Positions 36,609 to 56,960 of a stretch of DNA of 64,000 bases are shown here, in pieces. Both the position numbers and the translations under genes were made by a program. Source of the DNA: Acholoe squamosa. Its lineage: Eukaryota > Annelida > Polychaeta > Phyllodocida > Polynoidae. Under the pieces are notes generated by a model, which was not told the origin of the DNA, did no database searches, and saw nothing but the letters and a program-made list of their open reading frames with translations. Location: positions 10,304,001 through 10,368,000 of the forward strand of contig OX439041.1 in the NCBI GenBank assembly GCA_949317995.1, written 5' to 3'. Within the stretch, counting starts at the first letter, position 1. Each line of letters starts with the position of its first letter.

Positions 36609-36972
36609 GGGGCTCCTGGAGCATTGTATATAGTGTTTGCTCCCTATTCAAGAGGGCAGGTCTATTGGTGTGGTTACCACCGGTGGGACCAGAGGTCGCT
36701 TCGATCTCTGGCCACTACGGGGTGGTGGCGGCTCTAGTCCTCGCTGCTCCAGTCCCTACCTGGGACCGTGTAGGGAGCTCAGTTGGTCTCTGGCTGTGGC
36801 CAGGACAACACCTGAAGAGAACCGAGCTATCTTCATAGCGCCACTTTGAGCTTATGTAATCCTGAAATAAACAGGTGCCAGTTGCACTATCCCCAGCTAA
36901 CTTGTCTGGTTTTGCTTGATATTGACATATCTCGAACTGAACCGAAGTTATATAAGAACTCAAACCATTACA
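36609..36972 (+). mobile_element. Possible second LTR, plus strand
   Basis: It follows a purine-rich GATGGGGGTAG and contains AATAAA at 36866-36871. It ends AACCATTACA, the same ten bases as the LTR at 30269 but in the opposite orientation. The left boundary is not certain. Confidence 0.3.
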
Positions 36973-38807
36973 TATGTGTACCAGAAATTATCTAAACTAT
37001 TATTCTATGCATTGTATGTATGATTAATAATTATGAAGATTGATCTTTCAGAATCATCTCTAGAGTCAAATATACCCACCAGTAGACTCACATAATGAAT
37101 GCATTAAGGCCAGTCATAGGCATTGGCCCACTGCATTTAGATGACAAATAGCCATAAGATACACAGTCATAATTGATGCTGTCATACTATATACTATATA
37201 TGCTCCATAAATGCTAAGGGAAAAGTCAATAAAGCAGCGGCCCACTGTCAAAAATTGCCGATTATTCACCCATATAGCAAAATTCAGAGTAACTCATAGT
37301 ATAGACAAACAAGCCTATTGTACATAAAACTCCGTTTTTTCTGGTCCTCAGAAAAATATGTCTCTTACAAATGTTCCCAAAAATTGTATGTTGTACATGA
37401 GATTGTACCTTTTGTACCCAATTGTATGCTAATTTGTATATTTGTTCACCAATTTGTATGTTGTGCGTCAAGTTGTACGTTTGTACCCCAATTTTGCATA
37501 TTTGCACACAATTGTACACTAATTTGTATTTTTGTACCCTAATTTTTCACATCTGTACGCATATACACCAATTTATAGAGAAATAAGGCAACTTCAAGCC
37601 ATGTTGTAAGTCAAGCATACTTAGGTCTGTTTGGCATCCAAACCAGAAAGTTGCACAATTTATGGTTAGACACCTAGAGTTAAGGAAATGTATTTTTTAC
37701 CCAAGATTAAGAATGTTGTACATACTGAGAAGCTCTACCACAAAATTTGTATTTGAAGCACTCCGTATTACTTCAAATCCTCTTACATACAGTGTGAAAT
37801 TAGGTAACATAAGGTAAAAATATGTTATACATTCCCTCTGCGAAATGACAGAGTTTCGCCTCTCTTCGGGGGAGAGGAAGTATTATATCATGTACACCTT
37901 TATTATGCCATAAGTTGTAACATTCGATAGTATTAATGCATATAATATGAGGCATTAATACATATATAACTCCATATGAGCGTTTATGGTCCACTGACCA
38001 CCAGCTAGCTGAGCACCAGAGACCGCCGTCGCAGGCCGCTGAGCGCCAAAGACCAACAATAGCCTATAGAGGTGACAACGTTGTGAACTTTGGGCAGCTC
38101 TCATGCCGCCCCATGGCTGCCCAACCCAAATATTGGAGCAGTTCTGTAATTACCATGACCGACCCAATGGACTTAATGTGGGCACGTAACTCCCATTATT
38201 AACGGAGCTAGGCCATCTGGAGTATTTTAAGCTCCAGATGCGCCACAGACCCACTTATTATAGCTGAATGCCCATCCAGCTGGCATGTGACAGCTGTGAA
38301 CTTCCCCTCTGCACATGCGCAGTTACAAAGCTCTAGACATACAAACGACTGAGATACGGGCGTCTGAAGATGCGGTACAGAGCGGGACAATGGGGGCACT
38401 GGGAGGCTCATGGGGGCGTCCTATGCACCCCCATGGACATGAAAGACTCAGCACTAATGGACAAAGGCAGTGGCAGTTGCCACTGGCTCCAGCTAGTCTG
38501 GGAGAGCAAACCATGGGTTGGCTACTTATACCCAGACTTCAGCCACCAGAAGGCAGTATCCAGAAAACCACCTCAGTGACAACATCTCCAGTCCAGCTCT
38601 CCTGCAAGCCTTCTATGCATCTGCCACAAGAACACTCTGCTGGGTTAGACTATGCCAGACAGGCATAGGACTACACCCCACTTGTGGCCAGAGGCTATCT
38701 TCTTCCATCTATCTACCAGAGGGAAAAGTTACACATTTATATTATCCCTCTAGCAGCAAGCCAGGAGCTAGGTTGTGGGAACCCACCTAGAACTATATTG
38801 GACAGTG
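36973..38807. other. No gene recognised
   Basis: Apart from the TTTGTAC array, 38000-38800 is more G+C-rich with several overlapping open frames (for example 38315-38668, plus) that show no family motif. Confidence 0.4.
37374..37562. repeat. Degenerate TTTGTAC / AATTTGTAT array
   Basis: About seven imperfect units of roughly 26-30 bp with words such as CCAATTTGTATGTTG and TTTGTACCC. Confidence 0.65.
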
Positions 38808-38928
38808 TATTATTATTATTATTATTATTATTACACATAGGAGTGAAACAGTGATTTATACCCGTATTATAATTACTGTGTGTGTGAATTACCTGTGTAT
38901 TAATGTAGAGGTCGGTGAAAATGTTCTT
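38808..38928 (-). repeat. SINE body and (TAA)n tail
   Basis: Downstream of the tRNA-like head on the minus strand, ending in eight or nine TAA units. Confidence 0.45.
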
Positions 38929-38999
38929 GGAGAAACTGGGACTCGAACCCGGGGCCCTCCAACTTCGAAGCGGCTGCTCTTCCTCTGAGCTACTTCCCC
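38929..38999 (-). tRNA. tRNA-like head of a SINE (Ser-CGA-like)
   Basis: Minus strand: a 7-bp acceptor GGGGAAG / TTTCTCC with G-U pairs, A box TAGCTCAGAGGAAGAGC, loop TTCGAAG (anticodon position CGA), and B box GGTTCGAGTCC. The anticodon stem is mispaired, so it is unlikely to be a working tRNA. A 94-bp body and a (TAA)n tail (38808-38833) follow, the plan of a tRNA-derived SINE. Confidence 0.5.
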
Positions 39000-39859
39000 T
39001 GGCCTGACATTTCCACCTTCCATCCACACCTGGATCGGTATGATACACACTAGGGGGCAGTGATTACCCGGAGACCCGCCCCTGGGGGTCTGCCACCGAG
39101 TACAGGGAAATACTGCCCCTACATTAACATTTGTATTACTGATACATAAGTTCTACTGCCTAAGCTTGAATAAACCAGTGATAACTGGAATACATAATAA
39201 GAGCTTGATATTCTTACTCACTTTAGCCACTAGTCATATGATATTTCTCATATGACAACTTGATCATACACATATCCCTAGTATGACAGTATTTCTAAAA
39301 TTGTGTTTCTAGTTGTCATATGGATGACACTGTATTGAAGATGAAATTATCACCCATCCTACTTGTGAGGACATTAGAACATATGACTTAGATATAATTG
39401 ACATTGAATGATTTAGAAAACATAATACAACACATCAGAATTTTTATCAAAACTATTGCACTTTTTGAGGCACTTTTTCTCTTTCTCCAACAATGAACAA
39501 AACATTGTACACGAATAGTCAATATTTCATACCAATTTTCACAGGATACACACACATATATACATCACGAATAACTTGTCGATAAAAGGTTTCTTAGTTC
39601 ACAAAAGGTATATGCAGTTTATTACACAAGCAATGGAGCATAGCACTAATGAATAGAATTTGCTTTTCTGACAAATGAGTTGATTTTCATTCAAGTCCCA
39701 TGCACACATGGTAATTCAGATGCTCCATCACCATCACCTATCACATTTGATCAACAAGCCAGCCAGCCACATTGGTTGTAGTGTGAAACCGGTCCAGTAT
39801 GATCAGGGTATTTTTGTCCTCTGTGTTTTTTTTTCTATAAGTTATTTGAAGGAATTAAT

Positions 39860-48956
<9,097 letters not shown>

Positions 48957-49130
48957 TGTGGAGATTTAGGGTTGACGTATAGGAACCTGTTACACCTGGT
49001 ACTGAGTGATGATTGACTGCACCAACGTGTCTCAACCAAACAACGATAATCCCTACTCCCTGCAGTCATATCCAGAAGGAGGCTTGTGCCATTACTCCTC
49101 AACCAATCAGAGAATGGTTTACATAATCAC
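48957..49130 (-). promoter_or_regulatory. 5' UTR and proximal promoter of the canonical calmodulin gene
   Basis: The sequence upstream of ATG 48956 aligns closely with the left-edge copy (2547-2720). Conserved items are the ATG context CTCCACAATG, a block around AGGTTCCTATAC, a block reading AAGCCTCCTTCTGGATAT on the coding strand, an inverted CCAAT box (plus-strand CCAAT at 49103-49107) and TTATGTAA (plus-strand TTACATAA, 49119-49126). TTATGTAA matches the PAR-bZIP/NFIL3 consensus TTAYGTAA. No TATA box is evident. The transcription start is not determined. Confidence 0.6.
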
Positions 49131-49189
49131 TGCGACAAATCTCTAGGTGCTTTGTGGGGAGTGTTGCAGAGTACACAGTAGGCTTTGAT

Positions 49190-49452
49190 TAACCCTTTAA
49201 GGGCCGCTGATGCATTAATGCATCATGCCCATTGGTCAGCATGATGCACCAATGAAGTGCTGGCAAGACTGCTTGCCAGCATGTCTTTAGAGCATCATGA
49301 CGACCCTCCGGGAATTTCTCTATCAACCCCGTAGGATCAGCATGATGCTTGACTGCAGGCTTGGCAAGTTACTCGCCAGAGCTGCATTCATTCACCAGGA
49401 CGACCAATGGGTATGATGCATTAATGCATCAGCAGCCTTTAAAGCTTTAATC
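49190..49452. repeat. Modular foldback repeat, best full-length copy
   Basis: The family consensus is visible here: outer ends AACCCTTTAAGGGCCGC / the reverse of it, then GATGCATTAATGCATCATGC (self-complementary), GCCCATTGGTC, hairpin module 1 (ACCAATGAAGTGCTGGC...GCCAGCA), a GGGTTGATA-like spacer, and hairpin module 2 (TGGCAAGTTACTCGCCA). It lies 60 bp upstream of the canonical calmodulin promoter. No target duplication can be read reliably because the ends themselves are palindromic. Confidence 0.85.
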
Positions 49453-50417
49453 TTTAGCGACTACCATAAAAGCAAGGTTTCTTGTTTATGTATGTACACG
49501 GCCATGACAGTTCTGTGTCATGGAATCTCTCGTGAGATTAAGTAGGTACCATACTCCCAAGTATTGTGACATGCGAGGAACAAGTCTGGTGTAAGATCAA
49601 AACTGGATACCCCTGATGTCAGCGTGCACATGGTGGGGTCAGGAACTTGTCCACTCCCAATTCAGTGCTATAGGGCTCTGTATGGAGGCCTAGCAGAACG
49701 TCCATTGTTTGATCTGGCATCTGGCAAGATAAGCACTGATCAGAACAAGGATGATGGGTACCAGGTGTTACATAATATACCCAAAATAATTCTGCAGTGA
49801 ATGCAGGGAATTATCTGATTGGTTAATAATGCATCCCAGGTCAACCCTACAATGGGTACCCTGCATATAATGCACACGCAGACTTTGTGAACATTAAAGA
49901 AATTATAAAAAGTGACATAACTGCATAACTGTTCAAACCAATGGATTTTTAAAATTCAAATTCCTATATCTTGGACCTTCCCCAAGCCCATTTTCACAAA
50001 GGGAAGGGGGATATAGGACAGATTATTAAGAACCCCCAATTAAATAATCCCAAATAATCACTGCCAGTGTCACTTACAAGTGATAACTCACTGGCTACAG
50101 CAATGGCCGCGCCCATTGGATAATCCACTACCTTGGTATAATAATGCCTGCAGAGTTGTGACAGCTCTACAGAATCCTATGTAATGCTAACATAGACACC
50201 ATGGGCCTATTTCAATATCTTTGACGACAGCATAATGGCTATGTGACACTCTGGTGAATAACTCGCCATGACTGTATTCATGCTTATCTCTCTATTCATA
50301 CAAAATGCTTTACCACGCCACATTGACCAATATCATTCAATTATCAAGTTTGGCAACATTTACAAATGAACGATCATATATACCGACCCGGTGGTGTGGA
50401 GACAGTCCCATAAGGTA
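49453..50417. other. No gene seen
   Basis: Region upstream of the canonical calmodulin promoter. Confidence 0.5.
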
Positions 50418-50977
50418 CACTGAAAAACTGAGAGGCACGAAACTAGTCAGTGCAGACGACTTTAAGTCCTCAGGTTGACGATACCTAAAACTACAGCTTT
50501 AGGTCCGCAAAGTGATGACTTTAGGGAGTGATCATTTTTTAACAACAGGGGGGGGGCCGGTGGGTTTGAGGGGGGGGTCAGAATTTTTTCAACCCCTTGA
50601 CCGGGGGGGGTCAGAATCTTTTCAATACCTCTGATGGGGGGGGTCAAAATAATTTCACCTGTTTTTAGTGGAAAACCCCGCGCGTTACTATAGGCTAAAA
50701 GCGGACGTTCGCGCGTGATTTTTATCCCTTATGGGGGGGGTTGAAAAAATTTTACCCCCTCGAGAGGGGGGGGTCGAAATTTTTTTCGCGCGTCCGCGCG
50801 CAAACCCACCAGCCCCCCCCTGTTGTTAAAAAATGATCACTCCCTTAGGTCGTCATCCTGACAACCTTAGTCGTCAGTATGACAACTTTCTATTGACGAG
50901 TTTAGGTGGTCATTTGACCTTGACTACCCTAAACTCGTCTGTATTGACGAGGTTGAGGCGGCGGCATGTTTTCTGTG
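50418..50977. mobile_element. CACTG-end TIR element, GTCGTCA-type interior, interrupted by another element
   Basis: TA-CACTGAAAAACTG at the left and CATGTTTTCTGTG-TA at the right. A second element (50524-50844) is inserted after GATGACTTTA. Removing it restores a run comparable with 44088-44390. Confidence 0.75.
50524..50844. mobile_element. PIF/Harbinger-like MITE, 321 bp, TTA duplication
   Basis: Ends GGGAGTGATCATTTTTTAAC / GTTAAAAAATGATCACTCCC; TTA at 50521-50523 and 50845-50847. The interior is G-rich then C-rich and includes short runs such as TCAGAATTTTTTCAACCCC. It is inserted into the CACTG-end element 50418-50977. Confidence 0.85.
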
Positions 50978-51461
50978 TAGACATATGTCCCAATGCATGA
51001 TGATGACTCACCAGGGTTTGTTTCAATTGATTAATGTTCACCAAATAGCCTTACAACCACCACTTTCAGATTCTAGTAGGGAATAATCCCTCTGGATGAT
51101 CAACAACTATCTTGTATACAAATGCCTGCAAACTATACAATAACACTGCTTATTCTATAGTTGTGGATCGTCTGTGGCCTTGTTGTGCAATTGAAAACTA
51201 CAATTGTGACTATACAAAAAGCGTTTAATGGAACAAATTGTTGATTGTTCTGAAACATACCCCTGTGCTACTCGATGGAGTTGTTTAACGTCCTGGAAGG
51301 CATTAAATTATCTCAACATTGTAGACTAGACACCGCCTTTACGATTTGAGAGAGTGGGTGATCGTAGGTAATATGCTACAACTGCTCTCTATGATTAATT
51401 CTGAATGTAGTGATACGTGCAATCAGTAGTGACCAAGAGATCCAAGGCTGTATCGGCATTA

Positions 51462-51781
51462 GGGAGTGGTCATTATTTATCAACAGGGGGGGTGGTGGGT
51501 TTGATGGGGGGGGGGGCGTAAAAATTTCAGACCCCTCCCGAGGGGGGGGGCTGACAAAATTTTGACCCCTCTTGAGGGGGGGCTAAAAAAATTACCCTGT
51601 TTTGAGCAAAAAAGCCAGCACGCTACTATAGCTCAAAGAGGGGCGCGAAAATTCTTTGCGCCTGCGGTTGGGGGGGGCGCAAAAAATTTTGACTGTCGTC
51701 GAGGGGGGGGCGTAAAAAATTTTCACGCGGCTGCGTGGAAACCCACCTCCCGCCCCCTGTTGATAAATAATGACCACTCCC
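51462..51781. mobile_element. PIF/Harbinger-like MITE, 320 bp, TTA duplication
   Basis: Ends GGGAGTGGTCATTATTTATC / GATAAATAATGACCACTCCC; TTA at 51459-51461 and 51782-51784. Partial relatives lie at 18185-18265 and 42600-42712. Confidence 0.85.
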
Positions 51782-51984
51782 TTAGAGTGAGGGATCCCAC
51801 TACGATTTTATGAGAGTTCTAGTCGTACCGTCTTGAGAAATGTATTCCAGAGGGGGATTTCCGAGCAAAGCAGATATAGCTGTCACAAGTTTACAGCTTT
51901 TTGCCTGATTAAGATATATGCCTCACTCAATTGGTGCATTATGACAGCTAAGAACGATTTATTGACCTGTGATACAGGCCAGAA

Positions 51985-52216
51985 CCTTTAAGGAGTTACA
52001 GTGCTAAAGTGCATCATGACAATCGGGTGAGTAACTCGCAAGGGCTGCATTCATGCATCATGTCGATCCTATGTATACAGCTTGGCTACAATCCCAGAGG
52101 GTTGATATGATGCACCAATGAAGTGCTGGAGAGCAGACTCGCCAACACTGCATTGGTGCATGAGAACGACCAATGGGCATGATGCACTCCTGCAACAGGC
52201 GCCTTTAAATGGTTCA
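51985..52216. repeat. Modular foldback repeat
   Basis: CACCAATGAAGTGCTGGAGAG (ends cited) and CGCCAACACTGCATTGGTG pair at 52090-52160. Confidence 0.7.
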
Positions 52217-53156
52217 ACACTCTAAACATGTTCTTGTTCATTCTTGGCCACTCTAACCTGACTCTGTATTTGGCGATGTGCCAGGGGGCTTTTGGAAGTC
52301 ATCGATTCCTGGTAAGACCACGTGATTACCGAGCTGACCTGTTTAAACACTCGGTACTTTAGGATTCCAGGTTCTCGGTGGCTATGCAAACATGATCCAT
52401 TAAGGGCATTTCTCAAGATGGTACGCCTGTGCATATACACTACGATTTGAAGTGATCGTAGGTAATGTGTTAAGACTGCTTTGGAGGGTGTTGCAAAATG
52501 ACAGGTATTCAATTCAGTCGGAGGTGCTGCTATTCCCAAATGGGAACGGACTACCATCAGGCAATGACTTCTCCCCTGTTTTACAGCAAGGTAATCGGTT
52601 ATAAAAGTGGTTCTGAAGTGGCCATGAATTGGGGAATGATTCCCAGTATGACTCACACTAAGAGGATTGTTTCTGAGTGTAAGGTGAGAAGTTAGTTCTG
52701 AGCAGCAGAACAGCCAGGAACTGGGAGGTGAGCAATATCATTCAATCATCAAGTGATAATGCGTTTCCGATTCTTTTCGCAATAGCCTCCAGTACTTCCA
52801 GGTTAATGATTGATCTGTTCAAATACCAATGCATCTGACACCAACCCCATTGACCAGCACTCATAAGATAGGGAATGACAACTGCAATTTTTTTTGTGAC
52901 TTGTGATACCTGGGGGGGATCTAAAATGAGTTTTCCGAAGCGAGAATTTAAAGTGAGTATTTTCAGGCATGCTTGTCTAGCCTAGAGAGAAAGTCAAGTG
53001 AGAACTAGAATTTCCACTCTCTTCGTGAATTTTCTCTTTAACATTGTGAATAACAATCCTAAACATAATTTATATAACTTACAATGCTGCGAGGTAGTAC
53101 GGTATTTCATAGTGCATCTATTAATACTAATACTACCATAAGCACGGGCATGTTCT
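52217..53156. other. Open frames without recognised function
   Basis: 52222-52656 (minus, 144 codons) and 52498-52695 (plus) overlap on opposite strands. Neither shows a domain, a signal peptide or a membrane segment I can identify. Confidence 0.35.
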
Positions 53157-53585
53157 GGTTACCAGGTTGACTCTATGTACACTGCAAAAAATGGCGTTTA
53201 GATCCTAACACAATTCTAAACATATTCTTGCAACGTTTTTTTAATCACATTAATTTCCTAAACATGTTTAGCGTAAATGTTTATGTAGTTAGAATAAAAG
53301 TGTTCATTTCCTAAATGTGTAGTCGATGAGACACCTAACTGACCTATATGTTTAGGTTTTAAACGTGTTTAGACCTAAACATGTTTAAAATCTAACCACC
53401 ATTTTTGCAGTGTAGGTGTTATTTGCTATGTATAGACCTTGATTACAGAGGTGAGGGGTGACTTTGCCAAACGCACCCCTCACCTCCGTAAGCAAATAGA
53501 GCTGACAGATGGCAGCACCGCTCCTTTACTGTCTCACCCTTCTATATGGATAACACCTACATAGAGTCAACCTGGTAACCAGGAG
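53157..53585. repeat. Outer inverted repeat around a CACTG-end element
   Basis: GGTTACCAGGTTGACTCTAT at 53157 and its complement at about 53565-53584. Between them also lies GAGGTGAGGGGTG / CACCCCTCACCTC (53450-53490). It may be an older foldback that received the 53180-53412 insertion. Confidence 0.65.
53180..53412. mobile_element. CACTG-end TIR element, TGTTTAG-type interior, 233 bp
   Basis: TA-CACTGCAAAAAATGG / CCATTTTTGCAGTG-TA. The interior carries AAACATGTTTAG words as in 46702-47578. A lone left end of this type also lies at 23979. Confidence 0.8.
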
Positions 53586-55066
53586 CTTAATTCAAAAGAT
53601 CCTGGGATCCCGACCCCAGCGATCTTAGTGTAGGCACATATCATAAGACCTGGCTGGTCTACCCTATGTAATGCAGTGGTTGCAGGCCTGTCCAGAATAG
53701 CTAGTCCTGGGATCACTTCACTATTCCATTTCCACCACTAAGATCACTGCGATCTTAGTGATAGTGGTTTCACCTGAGTACAAGAGCACTTACAGGGAAC
53801 ACTCCTGGAGCTTAATTCAAAAGATCCTGGGATCCCGACCCCAGCGATCTTAGTGTAGGCACATATCATAAGACCTGGCTGGTCTACCCTATGTAATGCA
53901 GTGGTTGCAGGCCTGTCCAGAATAGCTAGTCCTGGGATCACTTCACTATTCCATTTCCACCACTAAGATCACTGCGATCTTAGTGAAAGAAATGCATAGT
54001 GGTTTCACCTGAGTACAAGAGCACTTACAGGGAACACTCCTGATTGAAAGAGTGAATAGCCTGCTACATACATAAAGAGGGGAGGGAGGACGTTTGCTGA
54101 GTGTCCTTGAGGGCTCTTAGGGCTACTCATGCGTTAAGTGCACTGTAAGGTAATTATTCCCTTCTCTCTCTTTGCCCTGGGGGGAGGGCACAATGCTTCT
54201 AATAGGCAAGCATAAATCATACATTCATGGGAACAACTCTTGAATACTGTATGGGGGTCAACTGCACCCTGTGCTCTTTTGTTAGCCCATATGGGGATGG
54301 GGAACGATGGCATAAGCACTCTTGTGAAGAAGAGTGACTCCACAGCTATTCCTTTATTTTGGGACTCTTACCCCTGTGCCTAGTCAGTACTTCTTGGAAT
54401 AGTGTAGGTGGGCTGAGGCTAAGATCGATGCGATCTTAGTGCTGGCTAGGATATGTGAACCCAGTCAACTCTTAAGATCACTTAATAGGATAAGGCTGAT
54501 TTATTCCTAAGATCGCTGGGGTCGTGATCCCAGGATCTTTTGAATTAAGCTCCAGATTGAAAGAGTGAATAGCCTGCTACATACATAAAGAGGGGAGGGA
54601 GGACGTTTGCTGAGTGTCCTTGAGGGCTCTTAGGGCTACTCATGCGTTAAGTGCACTGTAAGGTAATTATTCCCTTCTCTCTCTTTGCCCTGGGGGGAGG
54701 GCACAATGCTTCTAATAGGCAAGCATAAACCATACATTCATGGGAACAACTCTTGAATACTGTATGGGGGTCAACTGCACCCTGTGCTCTTTTGTTAGCC
54801 CATATGGGGATGGGGAACGATGGCATAAGAACTCTTGTGAAGAAGAGTGACTCCACAGCTATTCCTTTATTTTGGGACTCTTACCCCTGTGCCTAGTCAG
54901 TACTTCTTGGAATAGTGTAGGAGGGCTGAGGCTAAGATCGATGCGATCTTAGTGCTGGCTAGGATATGTGAACCCAGTCAACTCTTAAGATCACTTAATA
55001 GGATAAGGCTGATTTATTCCTAAGATCACTGGGGTCGTGATCCCAGGATCTTTTGAATTAAGCTCC
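53582..55066. mobile_element. TIR element (about 745 bp) with both halves separately duplicated
   Basis: A full element runs 53807-54553 between ends GGAGCTTAATTCAAAAGATC and their complement. Its left 225 bp is also present at 53582-53806, and its right 513 bp is repeated at 54554-55066, giving the order left-left-right-right. Copies differ at very few positions. Subterminal AAGATCGCTGGGG and GATCTTAG words recur. A shared 69-codon open frame (minus, 54134-54343 and 54647-54856) has no recognised homologue. Confidence 0.85.
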
Positions 55067-55141
55067 AGAACACGCCTGTGACCATAAGTTCGGAGCTTGA
55101 GACGGACGCTGTATTAGTTTATATGAACACATATGGTAGTC

Positions 55142-55336
55142 AACCCTTGAAGGGCCAGCAGTCCATTGATGCCTCATGCCTATAAGTGTTCATCGGAGCA
55201 TTGTACTGACCCTGCCCATAGCATTGGCATGATGCATGAATATAGCGCCGGCGAGTTACTCCTGAGGGCTGCATTCATGCATCATGATGACCGATCGGCA
55301 TGATGCATTAATGCATCAATGAGTCTTTAAGGGTTA
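55142..55336. repeat. Modular foldback repeat
   Basis: AACCCTTGAAGGGCCAGC at the left and GTCTTTAAGGGTTAA at the right; GCCGGCGAGTTACTC module inside. Confidence 0.75.
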
Positions 55337-55821
55337 ACTGAGTGATCATAGTATATACATATACACACTATTCAGTCATGCTATATCTACCATACACTCT
55401 AAACCCAGCCAGAACGTAAACAGGACGATGTTACAAGGGTTACTGAGGCTCATGGCCACTGTGATTTGAAAACCCCCAAATTGAAGGGGAACACCTTGGG
55501 GTCAATTTCAGAATAGTTGACAATTTGGCTATTATTCAGATTCAGTACAATCATAGGATTTTTACAACTATTATCATAGTTTTCAATTGCACAACACAAA
55601 ATCAACTCCTGGACAAGGCCACAAGCTATCTCCACAGACTATTTATACAGATGTACGTCAGTACACATTTTTTGATCCATGCAACAAACCCCGACATATA
55701 GTACTTCCGGTAGGCAATTTGCTTTACCATTGCAGGGGTAGCAAACTGACTTATATTCACATTACAGTCGACTCCTTTCATAACCATTTGATCAATACAA
55801 AGCCATAGATCTGCTTGGTTA

Positions 55822-56960
55822 CACTGTAAATAATGTGTGTTGCGGGAACACACAAGATTGTAACACACATGGATATTCAACCCACTTACTCACTTTGAGG
55901 GCATCAACACACTTTTTCTAACACACTTACATACTTTTTTCTCAAAAGTGTTTAGGTACTGAAATGTGTGTTAAATCAACACACATTTTATTAATCCTTC
56001 AGTCTTATCAGTGGTATTATGTAACCCATTAATTGCCCCTCACCTAACCAAAGGTCAGTTATAACAGTTACACACAGTCAGTTTGAATCTGCACCTGCTG
56101 GAGAGAGGAGTGTCTTCACTTCTCTGCTTATTTCTGGTAAGTATTCTTATATATCATCCTCAACACTAGTGATATACAAGCTGTAAAAGAGTGTAGTAAG
56201 TTGGTTTATCATAGATTTACACTCACATAGAGAAATTATCTAAAAGCTGTATCAATATGCTGCCTAACATATTATCCAGTGTAGCATACAGTGTTCATTC
56301 ACCAATTCTTCTATTTCAGAAAAGTACAATCTGCTTGCTCCAGTCACTGATTTGTGATTTACAAAATACCAGGAATAGGTAAGTGTGACTATTCTGCATT
56401 TTGATTATAATTCTTCATCATTATAATGTACCTACATAACAACTTTTTTACGTATGGGAGCCTAGACTCAGTCACCATTCTAAATTCTAGACAGAGAAAT
56501 CAGAAGATATGTTATTGATGTATTAGTATATCTTAATGTAGAAGTTTAAGTATCATAATTATAATCTTACAAAAATATATTGTTATTCCTTTCCAGATTA
56601 AGTATGTGCGCCTCATGGTTACCTTCCTCATGTCATCTCAGGACAAGAACAAGTATACCAAAATGAAAATATGAAGAAATAAAGGCTAAATGCCCCCCAC
56701 CCACCCCCTTCATTGTAGAAATATTAACTCACTTTCATATCTAAACACTTTATGAAGCAACACACTTTCTATGAACACACTATATGCATGAACACACTTT
56801 TTGCAACACACTTTTGTTGTAACACCCTTTTGACATGAACACACTTCTTAACACACTTTTGGCAAAAGCGTGTTGTGTGTTAAAAAAATAAGTGAGTAAA
56901 AATATGCTGCAAAGAAGTGTGTTACAAAGCGTGTAAATGCAACACACATTTATTACAGTG
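55822..56960. mobile_element. CACTG-end TIR element, ACACACTT-type interior, 1.14 kb, with a gene-like centre
   Basis: TA-CACTGTAAATAATGTGTG at the left and CACACATTTATTACAGTG-TA at the right. Flanking arms (55822-56000 and 56720-56960) are built from AACACACTTTT words. The central 700 bp has exon-intron signals (see the unit at 56041-56690). Confidence 0.85.
56041..56690 (+). ncRNA. Putative three-exon spliced unit inside a transposon
   Basis: Exon 1 ends TTTCTG/GTAAGT at 56136. Exon 2 is 56320-56378, bounded by CTATTTCAG and GGAATAG/GTAAGT. Exon 3 starts at 56597 after TTCCTTTCCAG and has AATAAA at 56678-56683. One frame stays open across both junctions for about 65 codons (including LLCLFL, KSTICLLQSLICDLQNTRN, SMCASWLPSS), but no start ATG is seen. 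It could be a captured untranslated or short coding gene, a promoter-driven non-coding RNA, or chance. Splice and poly(A) signals are seen; transcription is inferred. Confidence 0.4.

Noticed and set aside
38929..38999. Functional tRNA-Ser gene
   Set aside because: The anticodon stem is mispaired and the sequence continues into a SINE body and tail.
52222..52656. 144-codon minus-strand open frame
   Set aside because: No domain, no splice context, and it runs into a modular foldback copy; kept only as unassigned sequence.
54134..54856. Repeated 69-codon frame, also at 61382 and 61967
   Set aside because: Identical because the transposon is duplicated; no known family, and the frame is not evidently better kept than the rest of the element.
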